DNA of 64,000 nucleotides from an uncultured Clostridia bacterium (lineage in GTDB: Bacteria > Bacillota > Clostridia > Lachnospirales > Lachnospiraceae). A model generated the notes under the pieces. The model was not told where the DNA came from. It worked only from the letters and a program-made list of their open reading frames with translations, and ran no database searches. The stretch spans positions 1 through 64,000 of the forward strand of contig CAOKVX010000012.1 in assembly GCA_948472945.1 (NCBI GenBank), read 5' to 3'. Each line of letters starts with the position of its first letter. Position 1 is the stretch's first letter. Below are positions 1 to 8,080 of this stretch, piece after piece. Both the position numbers and the translations under genes were made by a program.

Positions 1-66
1 TCTACAGTTTTCAAAGTACAAATTTGCCCTTTTTCTTTGTAACATTTTTTCATACGTCACTTGACA

Positions 67-1395
67 CTATCCCGCCTGATAAAAAAGCTTTATAATCTCC
101 TGCATACTCTTACCCGTTTTTCCGGCAAGCTCCGCCACGGTCTCGTATTCCGGATACTTGCGCACCGTCCCGTCAGGAAGAACACATCTCTTTGCTTTCA
201 TCTCACCAACCGGCAATAAAATAGATTCAATATTTCTCTCTAATACCGTTCTCTCCATTTTTATCTTGCGGATACCGATAGTCGTTGTCTCCCTGAAAAT
301 AATGCTTTCCAATCTGTCTGCGGCCTCCTCGGTACATATAACTGTAAGCAGATAGGCCGGACGGTTCTTTTTCATGAATACCGGCATATAGCTTACGTCC
401 GCCGCGCCGTTTTCAAACAAACGCTCCATAGCATGACCTAACATCTCTCCCGTACAGTCATCAATATTTGCCTCAAGCTTATAAATCCGGTCCTCTATTT
501 TCTCCGGCTCCGTATGAATCTGCATTATCCTTAAAATGCTGGGACGTTCGTAATTTCTCTTACCTGCGCCCATGCCGATTCTATTTATAGTAAACTGCCC
601 GGGCAGTCTGTCTTTGCTTTTTATTGCCGCAACAATCGCAGCGCCCGTCGGGGTCAACAGCTCGCCATAAACATCAATTAAGCGCAGCGGCAGGCAATTC
701 ATCTGTACAATATTTGCCACGGCTGGAACCGGAATCGGAAGAATCCCATGCTGACACCTCACAGTTCCGCGCCCCTCGCACAGATAAGGCACAATAACTT
801 CCGTCACATCCAGATTATCAATGCATACCGCGGCCGCGACAATATCAACAATTGAGTCGACCGCCCCAACCTCATGAAAATGTACTTTATCAACACTGGT
901 TCCGTGGGCCTTTGCCTCTGCCAGTGCAAGAATTTCAAATATTTTAAGCGCTGTCTTCTTGGCGCCGGCACTCATATCAGTCTGCTCAATAATTTCCCTG
1001 ATTTCAGGCATCCCACGGTGTTCATGTATATGATGATGGCCGTGTTCGCTATTATGTTCATGTCCATGATGACGGCCATGTCCATGATTGTGCTTATGTT
1101 CATTATTCTGCACGTTTCCGTCATGATAGTCATGTCCGCCATTATTTTCATGACCATGCAGATATTCCATGTCATGGTCATGGTTCTCATGTTCCCCGCA
1201 TAGCTTTACATTAAAATCACATACTTCAAGCCCTGCTTTTTTCACCCTGCTGATTACTATTTCAAATCCGGTAAGCGGCATACTGTCAAGCGCTTTTCTT
1301 AGTATACCCTCATCAGCGCCCAAATCAAGAAGCGCCGCCACCGTCATATCTCCGCTGATTCCTGAATTACACTCGAAATATAGTGTCCGTCCCAT
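67..1395 (-). CDS. larC: LarC, nickel-pincer cofactor cyclometallase (DUF111)
   Basis: The 442-residue protein matches the LarC/DUF111 family, which inserts nickel into the pyridinium-bis-thiocarboxylate precursor to finish the NPN cofactor of lactate racemase-type enzymes. The N-terminus (YFECNSGISGDM) and the segment VHFHEVGAVDSIVDIVAAA are typical. Residues about 69-126 form a strikingly His-rich linker (runs such as HGHGRHHGHEH), plausibly a nickel-binding store. It is a single continuous frame; in Lactobacillus plantarum larC is split and needs a programmed frameshift. The ATG follows a GGAG-type site, 41 bp downstream of larB in the same operon. No larA or larE lies in the window, so the client enzyme is unknown. 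Confidence 0.93.
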   Translation of the reverse strand: MGRTLYFECNSGISGDMTVAALLDLGADEGILRKALDSMPLTGFEIVISRVKKAGLEVCDFNVKLCGEHENHDHDMEYLHGHENNGGHDYHDGNVQNNEHKHNHGHGRHHGHEHNSEHGHHHIHEHRGMPEIREIIEQTDMSAGAKKTALKIFEILALAEAKAHGTSVDKVHFHEVGAVDSIVDIVAAAVCIDNLDVTEVIVPYLCEGRGTVRCQHGILPIPVPAVANIVQMNCLPLRLIDVYGELLTPTGAAIVAAIKSKDRLPGQFTINRIGMGAGKRNYERPSILRIMQIHTEPEKIEDRIYKLEANIDDCTGEMLGHAMERLFENGAADVSYMPVFMKKNRPAYLLTVICTEEAADRLESIIFRETTTIGIRKIKMERTVLERNIESILLPVGEMKAKRCVLPDGTVRKYPEYETVAELAGKTGKSMQEIIKLFYQAG

Positions 1396-1436
1396 TGTTT
1401 TTCTCCGTTTCTATCGCAATATTATTCGAGGAAAAA

Positions 1437-2180
1437 TCACCGCTCCGCCAGCCTGTTTATCTGCGTCGCCAAATAACCGGCACCATAGCCGTTATCAATA
1501 TTTACAACGGCAACCCCGTTGGCACAGGAATTAATCATCGTGAGCAATGCTGATAAACCGTTCATGCTTGCGCCATAGCCAACTGAAGTCGGAACGGCTA
1601 TTACAGGTTTGCTAACCAGACCGCCAATCACGCTGGCAAGGGCTCCCTCCATACCGGCCACCGCCACTATACAGTTTGCCTCCTGCAATAGTTCAAGGCT
1701 GTCAAAAAGCCTATGAATACCGCTGACGCCCACATCGTAAACACGCTCCACAAATGAACCAAAATATTCAGCCGTCTGAGCCGCCTCCTCGGCAACCGGA
1801 ATATCAGCTGTCCCTGCGCTGCATACAACGACCTTTCCATTTAGTTCCTTGTCTTTTTTTTCTGATTTCAGTATATGTGAAATTTCATCATAGACAATGC
1901 CCGGCACTGCTTCACGAACAAGTTCATATTGGCGTTTATCAGCTCTGGTTCCAAAAACCTGTCCATTTTCTTCATATAACTTACGGTAAATTTCCGTCAG
2001 ATAACTGTCAGGCTTTCCACTGCAGAAAACCACTTCCGGAAACCCTGAACGTGTTTCCCTGTGAGAATCCAGTTTAGCAAACCCCAGTTCCTCAAAAGGT
2101 TTCTTCTTTAAATACTTTTCCGCATCCTCCGGAGACAACTCACCATTCTTTACCTGTTCCAACATGTCCCTGATTTCCAT
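1437..2180 (-). CDS. larB: LarB, pyridinium-3,5-biscarboxylate synthase (AIR carboxylase-like)
   Basis: This 247-residue protein belongs to the LarB family, related to PurE. LarB carboxylates and hydrolyses nicotinic acid adenine dinucleotide to give the first NPN cofactor intermediate. The C-terminal half shows the PurE-like core (GMEGALASVIGGL, then PTSVGYGASMNG and NIDNGYGAGYLA). The N-terminal part (LSPEDAEKYLKKKPFEELGFAKLD) is the usual LarB leader region. It lies 10 bp behind the aldo/keto reductase and upstream of larC, all on the minus strand, so the three probably share a transcript. The ATG is preceded by GAGGTG. LarB is separate from the true purE near 59.3 kb. Confidence 0.93.
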   Translation of the reverse strand: MEIRDMLEQVKNGELSPEDAEKYLKKKPFEELGFAKLDSHRETRSGFPEVVFCSGKPDSYLTEIYRKLYEENGQVFGTRADKRQYELVREAVPGIVYDEISHILKSEKKDKELNGKVVVCSAGTADIPVAEEAAQTAEYFGSFVERVYDVGVSGIHRLFDSLELLQEANCIVAVAGMEGALASVIGGLVSKPVIAVPTSVGYGASMNGLSALLTMINSCANGVAVVNIDNGYGAGYLATQINRLAER

Positions 2181-2190
2181 CTATGACACC

Positions 2191-3312
2191 TCATTTCAGC
2201 ATTTTCTCACTGATTTCACCTAAATGTTCCCTGATTTTTATATGCTGAGGGCATGCCTCCTCGCACTTGCCGCACTTGATACATTCGCTCGCAGATTTGA
2301 AGCCGTGCCCTCCCACAAGAAAGCTTTCCTGCTGCTTCGCCGCAGCCTTATCACCGTAAAGCGTAAAGCAGTTCATAGCAGTAAACGAGCCTGAAATGCC
2401 AATGTTATTTGGGCATACTTTTGAACAGTAATTACATGTGGTGCACGGAATTAACGGGATTTTTCCAAGCTCCTCCTGCGCCTTTTTCAATGTCTCCCTC
2501 TGCTTATTAGTAAGTCCGTCAAAAGATTTCATATAGGAAAGATTATCTTTCATCTGTTCTATATTGCTCATTCCCGAAAGCACAGTGATAACCCCGTCAA
2601 GACCGGCTGCAAAGCGTATACCCCATGACGCCGGAGAAGAATCAGGTTCCGCTTCCTTTAACACCTTTACAACCGACTCCGGCGGCGTTGCCAACATACC
2701 GCCCTTTACCGGTTCCATAATTACAACAGGTTTCCCGTGCTTTCTCGCCACCTCGTAACAGCGTCTTGACTGTATCGCAGGATTCTCCCAGTCCGCATAG
2801 TTAATCTGCAGCTGGACAAATTCCATTTCCGGATGCGCAGTCAATATTTCTTCAAGCTCCTCCGGGGTAGAGTGAAACGAAAATCCAACATGCTTGATAA
2901 GCCCCTTTTCTTTCTTTTCCTGAACCCAGTTCCACATATTAAAATCATCAAAATATCTTGTTCTTTCCTCTCCAAGATTGTGAAGAAGGTAGAAATCAAA
3001 ATATCCGGCTCCCGTCTGTCTCAGCGAAGTATCAAACTGTCCATAAGCCTCCTCTTTCGTCTTGCACTTAATCCACGCCGCATTTTTTGTGGCAAGTTGA
3101 AACCGTTCTCTCGGATATCGCTCTACAAGCGCTTTCCGAATCGCATCTTCACTGCCCTCATAAGCCCACGCAGTGTCAAAATATGTAAAGCCCGCCTCCA
3201 AAAATAAATCTACCATTTCTTTTGTCTGTTCCACATCAATGCTTCCATCTTTCTGCGGAAGACGCATCAATCCAAATCCCAATTTTTTAATAGTTTTTAC
3301 CAAATCCCCCAT
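2191..3312 (-). CDS. Aldo/keto reductase with C-terminal ferredoxin-like 4Fe-4S domain
   Basis: The 373-residue protein has an AKR barrel at about residues 1-270 with the family signatures YFDTAWAYEGSE (Asp and Tyr of the catalytic tetrad) and FDFYLLHN. A C-terminal tail from about residue 290 carries two Cys clusters, CTTCNYCSKVCP and CIKCGKCEEACP, each suited to a [4Fe-4S] centre. Such AKR-ferredoxin fusions are common in anaerobic Firmicutes; they are probably electron-transfer-coupled oxidoreductases of unknown substrate. It is the first gene of the reductase-larB-larC group, which may hint at a hydroxy acid or carbonyl substrate, but that is inference from position. The start ATG follows AAGGACGG. 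Confidence 0.9.
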   Translation of the reverse strand: MGDLVKTIKKLGFGLMRLPQKDGSIDVEQTKEMVDLFLEAGFTYFDTAWAYEGSEDAIRKALVERYPRERFQLATKNAAWIKCKTKEEAYGQFDTSLRQTGAGYFDFYLLHNLGEERTRYFDDFNMWNWVQEKKEKGLIKHVGFSFHSTPEELEEILTAHPEMEFVQLQINYADWENPAIQSRRCYEVARKHGKPVVIMEPVKGGMLATPPESVVKVLKEAEPDSSPASWGIRFAAGLDGVITVLSGMSNIEQMKDNLSYMKSFDGLTNKQRETLKKAQEELGKIPLIPCTTCNYCSKVCPNNIGISGSFTAMNCFTLYGDKAAAKQQESFLVGGHGFKSASECIKCGKCEEACPQHIKIREHLGEISEKMLK

Positions 3313-3391
3313 ACTTTTTACCGTCCTTTCTGTTTAAAATGAGTCTTACATAACATACTTATACCATTAGACTTATAACTCTTGTACTTTA

Positions 3392-4201
3392 TTATATTTT
3401 TAATTCTTCCGACAAAACCGAAACCAGTTCCTCAGGCGTCGACGGTCCTCTCCGCGTCAATGTATCATCCATTATCTCAATTATCTTAACAAGATAAAGA
3501 CAGCTTTTCCCCTCTTTCATTATTTTTTTCAATACATTAGTCAAGAGCCCGTAAGAAATTTTTGCCGGTACGGTTTCGGAAATAAGCGCCGGATATTTTT
3601 TTGAAAGGTTTTCAACCATTTCCTTTACAATATCACGGTTAATAATGTCTGCATATTGTTCCCTCACGGTTTTTTCAAGGCATTCCATTATATACCCACT
3701 GTCCGTGACTTTTTGCCCTGACAAAATCTCACTGTACAATACGTTTCGATAGGATAGAACCGCAAATTCACAAGACGACAAATTCAAATCGTCTTTAACA
3801 CGCACGAGAGGCATCAGTATTCCTTCCTTAGACAGGTTTTTCCTCACCTGAACCACCTGTCCCACACAAGAGTCGTCCGTAAATAATGGTACAAGCCCTT
3901 TACCAAATGTAAGCTCCAAAGGCTCCACGCAGTTTCTAAGATTTAACCATATTTCTTTTTGTGCTTTTTCATCGTTGTTCTCCGTTATTTTTACACCGGG
4001 TATTCCCAAAAGATCGTCCGCACTGCACCCTAACAATCGGCACAGGTCTGCAATTAATGTGACATCAGGAAGACTGTGTCCGCGCTCCCACTTGCTGAGC
4101 GCCTGCGGCGTAACGCCAATTTTTCCTGCCAGCTCTTCCTGTGTCAATCCTTTATTTTGCCGATACTCTGAAATTTTACTTCCAAAATGATTTTGGTTCA
4201 T
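3392..4201 (-). CDS. XRE-family helix-turn-helix transcriptional regulator
   Basis: The N-terminal 60 residues form a Cro/CI-type HTH (ISEYRQNKGLTQEELAGKIG, then PQALSKWERGHSLPDVTLI). The remaining ~200 residues match no domain I recognise; they could be a ligand or partner domain. The ORF track starts at 4360, but a GGAGG five bases before the ATG at 4201 (MNQNHFG...) and the HTH immediately after it favour this shorter 269-residue form. The extra 53 residues have no family-like sequence. It sits 79 bp upstream of the aldo/keto reductase operon on the same strand and could regulate it, but no operator is apparent. Confidence 0.83.
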   Translation of the reverse strand: MNQNHFGSKISEYRQNKGLTQEELAGKIGVTPQALSKWERGHSLPDVTLIADLCRLLGCSADDLLGIPGVKITENNDEKAQKEIWLNLRNCVEPLELTFGKGLVPLFTDDSCVGQVVQVRKNLSKEGILMPLVRVKDDLNLSSCEFAVLSYRNVLYSEILSGQKVTDSGYIMECLEKTVREQYADIINRDIVKEMVENLSKKYPALISETVPAKISYGLLTNVLKKIMKEGKSCLYLVKIIEIMDDTLTRRGPSTPEELVSVLSEELKI

Positions 4202-4414
4202 ATATGCCTCCATTCTGTCGAATTGCCGGATAAACGATTTCTGCTTAATACGGCATTTTACTTTATCTACTGTCTGCTTCACACTTAAGTGAGTCCAATA
4301 AGTACAAATAAATTGTATCAAACAGCAATTAAATCGTAAATCAACTGATTGTGGAGGCATGACTCAACCGTTTCAGTGATTCGTGCACTACAGACACGAC
4401 AATAATTTCAACAT

Positions 4415-7400
4415 CTACTTAGCAAAAATATCTTTCAATGTCTCCATAAGTTTTTCGACGTCAATCGGTTTCGCAATATGTCCGTTCATTCCGGCATCAA
4501 TAGCATTTTTTCTGTCTTCTTCAAATGCGTTTGCTGTCATTGCAATTATAGGAATAGACGCGCGCAATTTATCATCCAACGCACGTATTTTCCTTGAAGC
4601 CTCATAACCGTCCATAACAGGCATCTGTATGTCCATCAGAATCAGGTCATATGAATCAGCCGGCGCCCTTTTTATCGTATCAACGGCATCCGTTCCATCA
4701 TTTACAATATCTATTACAAAACCCGCCTCCTCAAGAATAGCTTTAGCAATTTCCTGATTTAACTCGTTGTCCTCAGCCAGCAATATTTTCTTTCCGGCAA
4801 AAAGCTCGGCTGAAACTTTACTATCTTCGTTATCCGCCCGTTCACTTTGTAAATATTCAGGCTTCACCGATGAATTAGTTGTACGGAAACGGAAAGATAC
4901 AGTAAATTCAGTACCTTTACCCTCCTCGCTCTCGACCTCAACGCTTCCGTTCATCATATCTATAATATTCTTAGTGATGGTAAGACCGAGACCGGTTCCC
5001 TGAATACCGCTTATTGTACTGGTCTGTTCACGCTCAAACGGCTCAAATATATGTTTGAGGAATTCCTCGCTCATTCCTATTCCGGTATCTTTCACCTTAA
5101 ACTGGTACGAGGCGTAACCCTCCGACTCTTCAGAAGTCTGGATTATACGCGTACTTACAGTACCTCCCGGTTTTGTATATTTTACTGCATTACTCAAAAT
5201 ATTCAGTAGAACCTGATTTAATCTAAGCTTATCGCATATAACCGTTTCATTTACCACATCGACCATATCTATATCGAACTTAATCTGCTTTGCCTTGACA
5301 TCGGACTGTACAATTGTATTTAAATCGTACATAATTTCCGAGAGAGACGCTTCTTTTTCCTCAAGCATTACCTTACCGCTCTCGATTCTGCTCATGTCAA
5401 GCACGTCATTAATCAGGCTAAGCAAATGCCTGCCGGAAGTCATAATCTTGTCCAGATAATTTTGTACCAAATCTTTGTCGTCAATATGCTTTGCAGCCAA
5501 AGTCGTAAAACCTATAATGGCATTCATAGGCGTACGTATGTCATGAGACATATTGTTAAGGAAAATTGTCTTTGCATGATTGGCATACCGCGCCTCCTCT
5601 AAAGCCTCGGCCAGCATCTCTTTCTGCTTCTTCTCCTCGCGCACTGCCTCATCAATATTTCTGAATCCTGCCAAAACCCTAAAACCTTTCTTCACTCCCT
5701 CACTCTCAAGTTTTACATATGTAAACTGAAAATTATGAATCTCATCGCCAATCATTACACGGTAACTTCCCATATATTCCGAATTGGAGTCTAATTTCCG
5801 GGTTACCTTTTCAAGCGAGAGAGCTTCTTTTAGATTCTGCCGGTCATCAGCGTAGACGCGGTCCTCGATATACCGATGCAAAATGATATCATATTGAAAC
5901 ACTTCGTCTGAACCCTGTTTTAATCCCAAAGTCACATATCCGTCCATCTTCACTATTTTCGCAATATTTTCCTTAGTATTAATTGCAAACACATTAAGAT
6001 AGTCACGGCTTAAAGCATCTACAATGGCAAGCTGTTCGCCAAGCTCTTTATTTGATTTTTCAGCCGCGCATAAAATCTTTTTATTCCATCTGGCCCTAAG
6101 ACATAAAACAAAAATCATAACCATTAAAGAAGCTATAACAAAAGTTCCCAAAAATACCATGCCGGGATGAAAGCGCATGTATTCTGCAAAAGTCAAATCT
6201 CTCGGGGCATTTGTAGTATATTCTGTTATCAGACGGCTGATCACCTCGTCAGGTATATTTCGTATACATTTATTCAATATAGTTACAAGCTCATGGTCGC
6301 TGCTGTCCCTTACATACATTTTAAATTCAAACCTTACGCCGTTTACTATGCTGTAGTTAAGCGTACCGGACAAATCATTGTTTACAAACTGCTGGGCAGT
6401 ATATGTATATACGTAAGCCGCGTCAGCTTTTCCATCTAAAACTGCCTGCAGGGCCTCCTCCCTCGTCTTGCAGATTAATACGTCGGCATCCCCTAAAAGC
6501 TTTTCCTCAAGCGGAACATTGCCCTGTACATCTGCTATAGCTACTGTTTTTATATTACCCGAAAAATTTGCCCGGGTTACTTTTGCGACCCCTACAGTAA
6601 TGTATGCATCTGTACTGAACCCGTTATACAAGTTATCCTCGGAAGTTACATTGTCAGTCCTTTTGTCAATTACTACATCTACGCCATTGCTGCCTGCCAG
6701 CTTATAATAGTCAGTTCTGTCTTCCGGAACAATCATTTCATACTTCATGCCTGTCAGTTTCATGACTTCATCAAAGAAATCAGGCATAATTCCCTTTAAT
6801 TCTCCGTCTTCCACATAAGAATACGGACACCTGTCGCCCAATGCTGTTACCGTAATACTCTTATTACCAGAAATCACATCCTGAATATATTCGTTTTCGC
6901 GGTCTGTAAATGTAAGACCTGACGAGTAAACCGGTCCATAATATTTATACAGCAAATCATTAGACCAGTCGCCTTCATTGGCATCTATCTGGGAAATCGC
7001 ATAGTTTATTTCATATAAAAGATCGGTATCTTCTTTTCTGACGATTGCGTAAAAGTCTTCCGTTACAAGCGTATCAAGCGTTCTTTCATCCTCCGTCTTT
7101 CTAAGGTCGCTTGTAAGTATTGCGTCAATATTCCCTCCTTTAAGAGCCAGAGCAAGCTGATATGAATTTTCATACTCTATAGCTTTATATGAGAAGCCTT
7201 TTTCATCAGCAAACTTTTTAAGCCTCTGATTCTGACGGCTGCCCATCAGCAGGCCAATCTTCATTCCATCATACGTTTCGTAATCTTCACTGTGAAAACG
7301 CTTATTTTCCGCCTTTACAGACAGAACTGTGCTAGTCTTTCCTATAGGAAAGGAAAATGCATATTTTTCTTCGTGTTCGGGAAGCTTTCTCGCAGATGTA

Positions 7401-7705
7401 AGAACATCAATCTCGCCTTTTTCCAACATTTCAAGCATTTCATCCCACGATTTATCATAACCCACATATTCAAAATTTAGATGCGAGTATTTAGAAGCCA
7501 TGTTCAGAAAATCAATTCCATATCCGGTAAGATGTCCTTCGGAATTTCTCATATGATATCCATAATGACTAAAGATACCCGCTCTAACCGTCTTGTTTTG
7601 CGGTTTAACCTCTGCATTTACAATCGTTGCTCCTAGTAATATGAACAACAGGCAAAGCAATAACATTACAATTCTTCTCAAATATATTCTGCTCATACCA
7701 AACAT
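4415..7705 (-). CDS. Hybrid sensor histidine kinase with two periplasmic solute-binding domains and a receiver
   Basis: Domain order: signal anchor (about 8-28); two tandem family-3 solute-binding domains (about 38-255 and 272-510) outside the membrane; a second membrane segment (about 512-535); a PAS-like region; HisKA with MSHDIRTPMNA (His near 720); HATPase with NAVKYT, DTGIGM and GTGLGLT; and a C-terminal receiver with LILMDIQMPVMDGYE (phospho-Asp near 1023). This is the EvgS/BvgS-like layout for sensing small metabolites, with no separate output regulator nearby. The tracked start at 7789 reads back into a repeat element. AGGAAGG eight bases before the ATG at 7705 supports the 1096-residue form given here. 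Confidence 0.9.
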   Translation of the reverse strand: MFGMSRIYLRRIVMLLLCLLFILLGATIVNAEVKPQNKTVRAGIFSHYGYHMRNSEGHLTGYGIDFLNMASKYSHLNFEYVGYDKSWDEMLEMLEKGEIDVLTSARKLPEHEEKYAFSFPIGKTSTVLSVKAENKRFHSEDYETYDGMKIGLLMGSRQNQRLKKFADEKGFSYKAIEYENSYQLALALKGGNIDAILTSDLRKTEDERTLDTLVTEDFYAIVRKEDTDLLYEINYAISQIDANEGDWSNDLLYKYYGPVYSSGLTFTDRENEYIQDVISGNKSITVTALGDRCPYSYVEDGELKGIMPDFFDEVMKLTGMKYEMIVPEDRTDYYKLAGSNGVDVVIDKRTDNVTSEDNLYNGFSTDAYITVGVAKVTRANFSGNIKTVAIADVQGNVPLEEKLLGDADVLICKTREEALQAVLDGKADAAYVYTYTAQQFVNNDLSGTLNYSIVNGVRFEFKMYVRDSSDHELVTILNKCIRNIPDEVISRLITEYTTNAPRDLTFAEYMRFHPGMVFLGTFVIASLMVMIFVLCLRARWNKKILCAAEKSNKELGEQLAIVDALSRDYLNVFAINTKENIAKIVKMDGYVTLGLKQGSDEVFQYDIILHRYIEDRVYADDRQNLKEALSLEKVTRKLDSNSEYMGSYRVMIGDEIHNFQFTYVKLESEGVKKGFRVLAGFRNIDEAVREEKKQKEMLAEALEEARYANHAKTIFLNNMSHDIRTPMNAIIGFTTLAAKHIDDKDLVQNYLDKIMTSGRHLLSLINDVLDMSRIESGKVMLEEKEASLSEIMYDLNTIVQSDVKAKQIKFDIDMVDVVNETVICDKLRLNQVLLNILSNAVKYTKPGGTVSTRIIQTSEESEGYASYQFKVKDTGIGMSEEFLKHIFEPFEREQTSTISGIQGTGLGLTITKNIIDMMNGSVEVESEEGKGTEFTVSFRFRTTNSSVKPEYLQSERADNEDSKVSAELFAGKKILLAEDNELNQEIAKAILEEAGFVIDIVNDGTDAVDTIKRAPADSYDLILMDIQMPVMDGYEASRKIRALDDKLRASIPIIAMTANAFEEDRKNAIDAGMNGHIAKPIDVEKLMETLKDIFAK

Positions 7706-7745
7706 TATTTTTTCCTTCCTATCATTCATTAAAATAAAGAAACGG

Positions 7746-7855
7746 GCAGTGCCATCTCGAAAGCCTGCGGCTTTCTCGTTCACGGGCATTCGCCCTATTC
7801 TGCTCTTTCGCAGTGCTATCTCGAAAGCCTGCGGCTTTCGTGGACATTATATCAT
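7746..7855 (-). repeat. Copy A of a 64-bp hairpin repeat element in the leader of the hybrid kinase
   Basis: One full 64-bp unit (starting CTTTCTCGTTCACGGGC) is flanked by partial units. Each unit folds into short hairpins: AAAGCC-TGC-GGCTTT, GGGC-ATTC-GCCC and CTGC-TCTTTC-GCAG. The outer edge ends in CTTTCGTGGACATTATATCAT, the same terminus as copy B at 28.17 kb. Read on the minus strand, the element begins ATGATATAATG and ends about 40 bp before the kinase start. The ORF it opens (MPVNEKAAGFRD...) is a frame through the repeat, not a protein domain. Confidence 0.85.
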
Positions 7856-7954
7856 ATAAATTATATTTTGGAATATGTAATATTTAATAAAACCACGCCA
7901 AACCATATTTGACTGTATATTCACTGTCAACTGTTTTAACTTTATTTGTATAGA

Positions 7955-7981
7955 AGAACCGCACTAAAACAGTGCGGTTCT
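7955..7981 (-). terminator. Hairpin downstream of pnp, probable terminator
   Basis: An 11-bp perfect stem, AGAACCGCACT and its complement, with a five-base loop lies about 100 bp beyond the pnp stop. The minus-strand tail (TCTATAC) is only weakly T-rich, so termination efficiency is uncertain; it could act in both directions. Confidence 0.6.
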
Positions 7982-8080
7982 ATTATATTGCTATAAATTA
8001 ATTTATCATTTACCCTTACGTAATTCTTTTAAAAACCTATCTGGAACCATCACATGTCAGGTAATCAATTTTATTTGCTA

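Noticed and set aside
874-1203. Plus-strand Met/Ile-rich ORF of 109 residues
   Set aside because: It is the reverse complement of the His-codon-rich linker of larC, not a gene.
4202-4360. N-terminal extension of the XRE regulator
   Set aside because: The strong GGAGG before the ATG at 4201 and the HTH directly after it make the longer start unlikely.
7982-8080. Tiny minus-strand frame MVPDRFLKELRKGK
   Set aside because: Fourteen codons, no ribosome site, could be a gene relic but cannot be supported.
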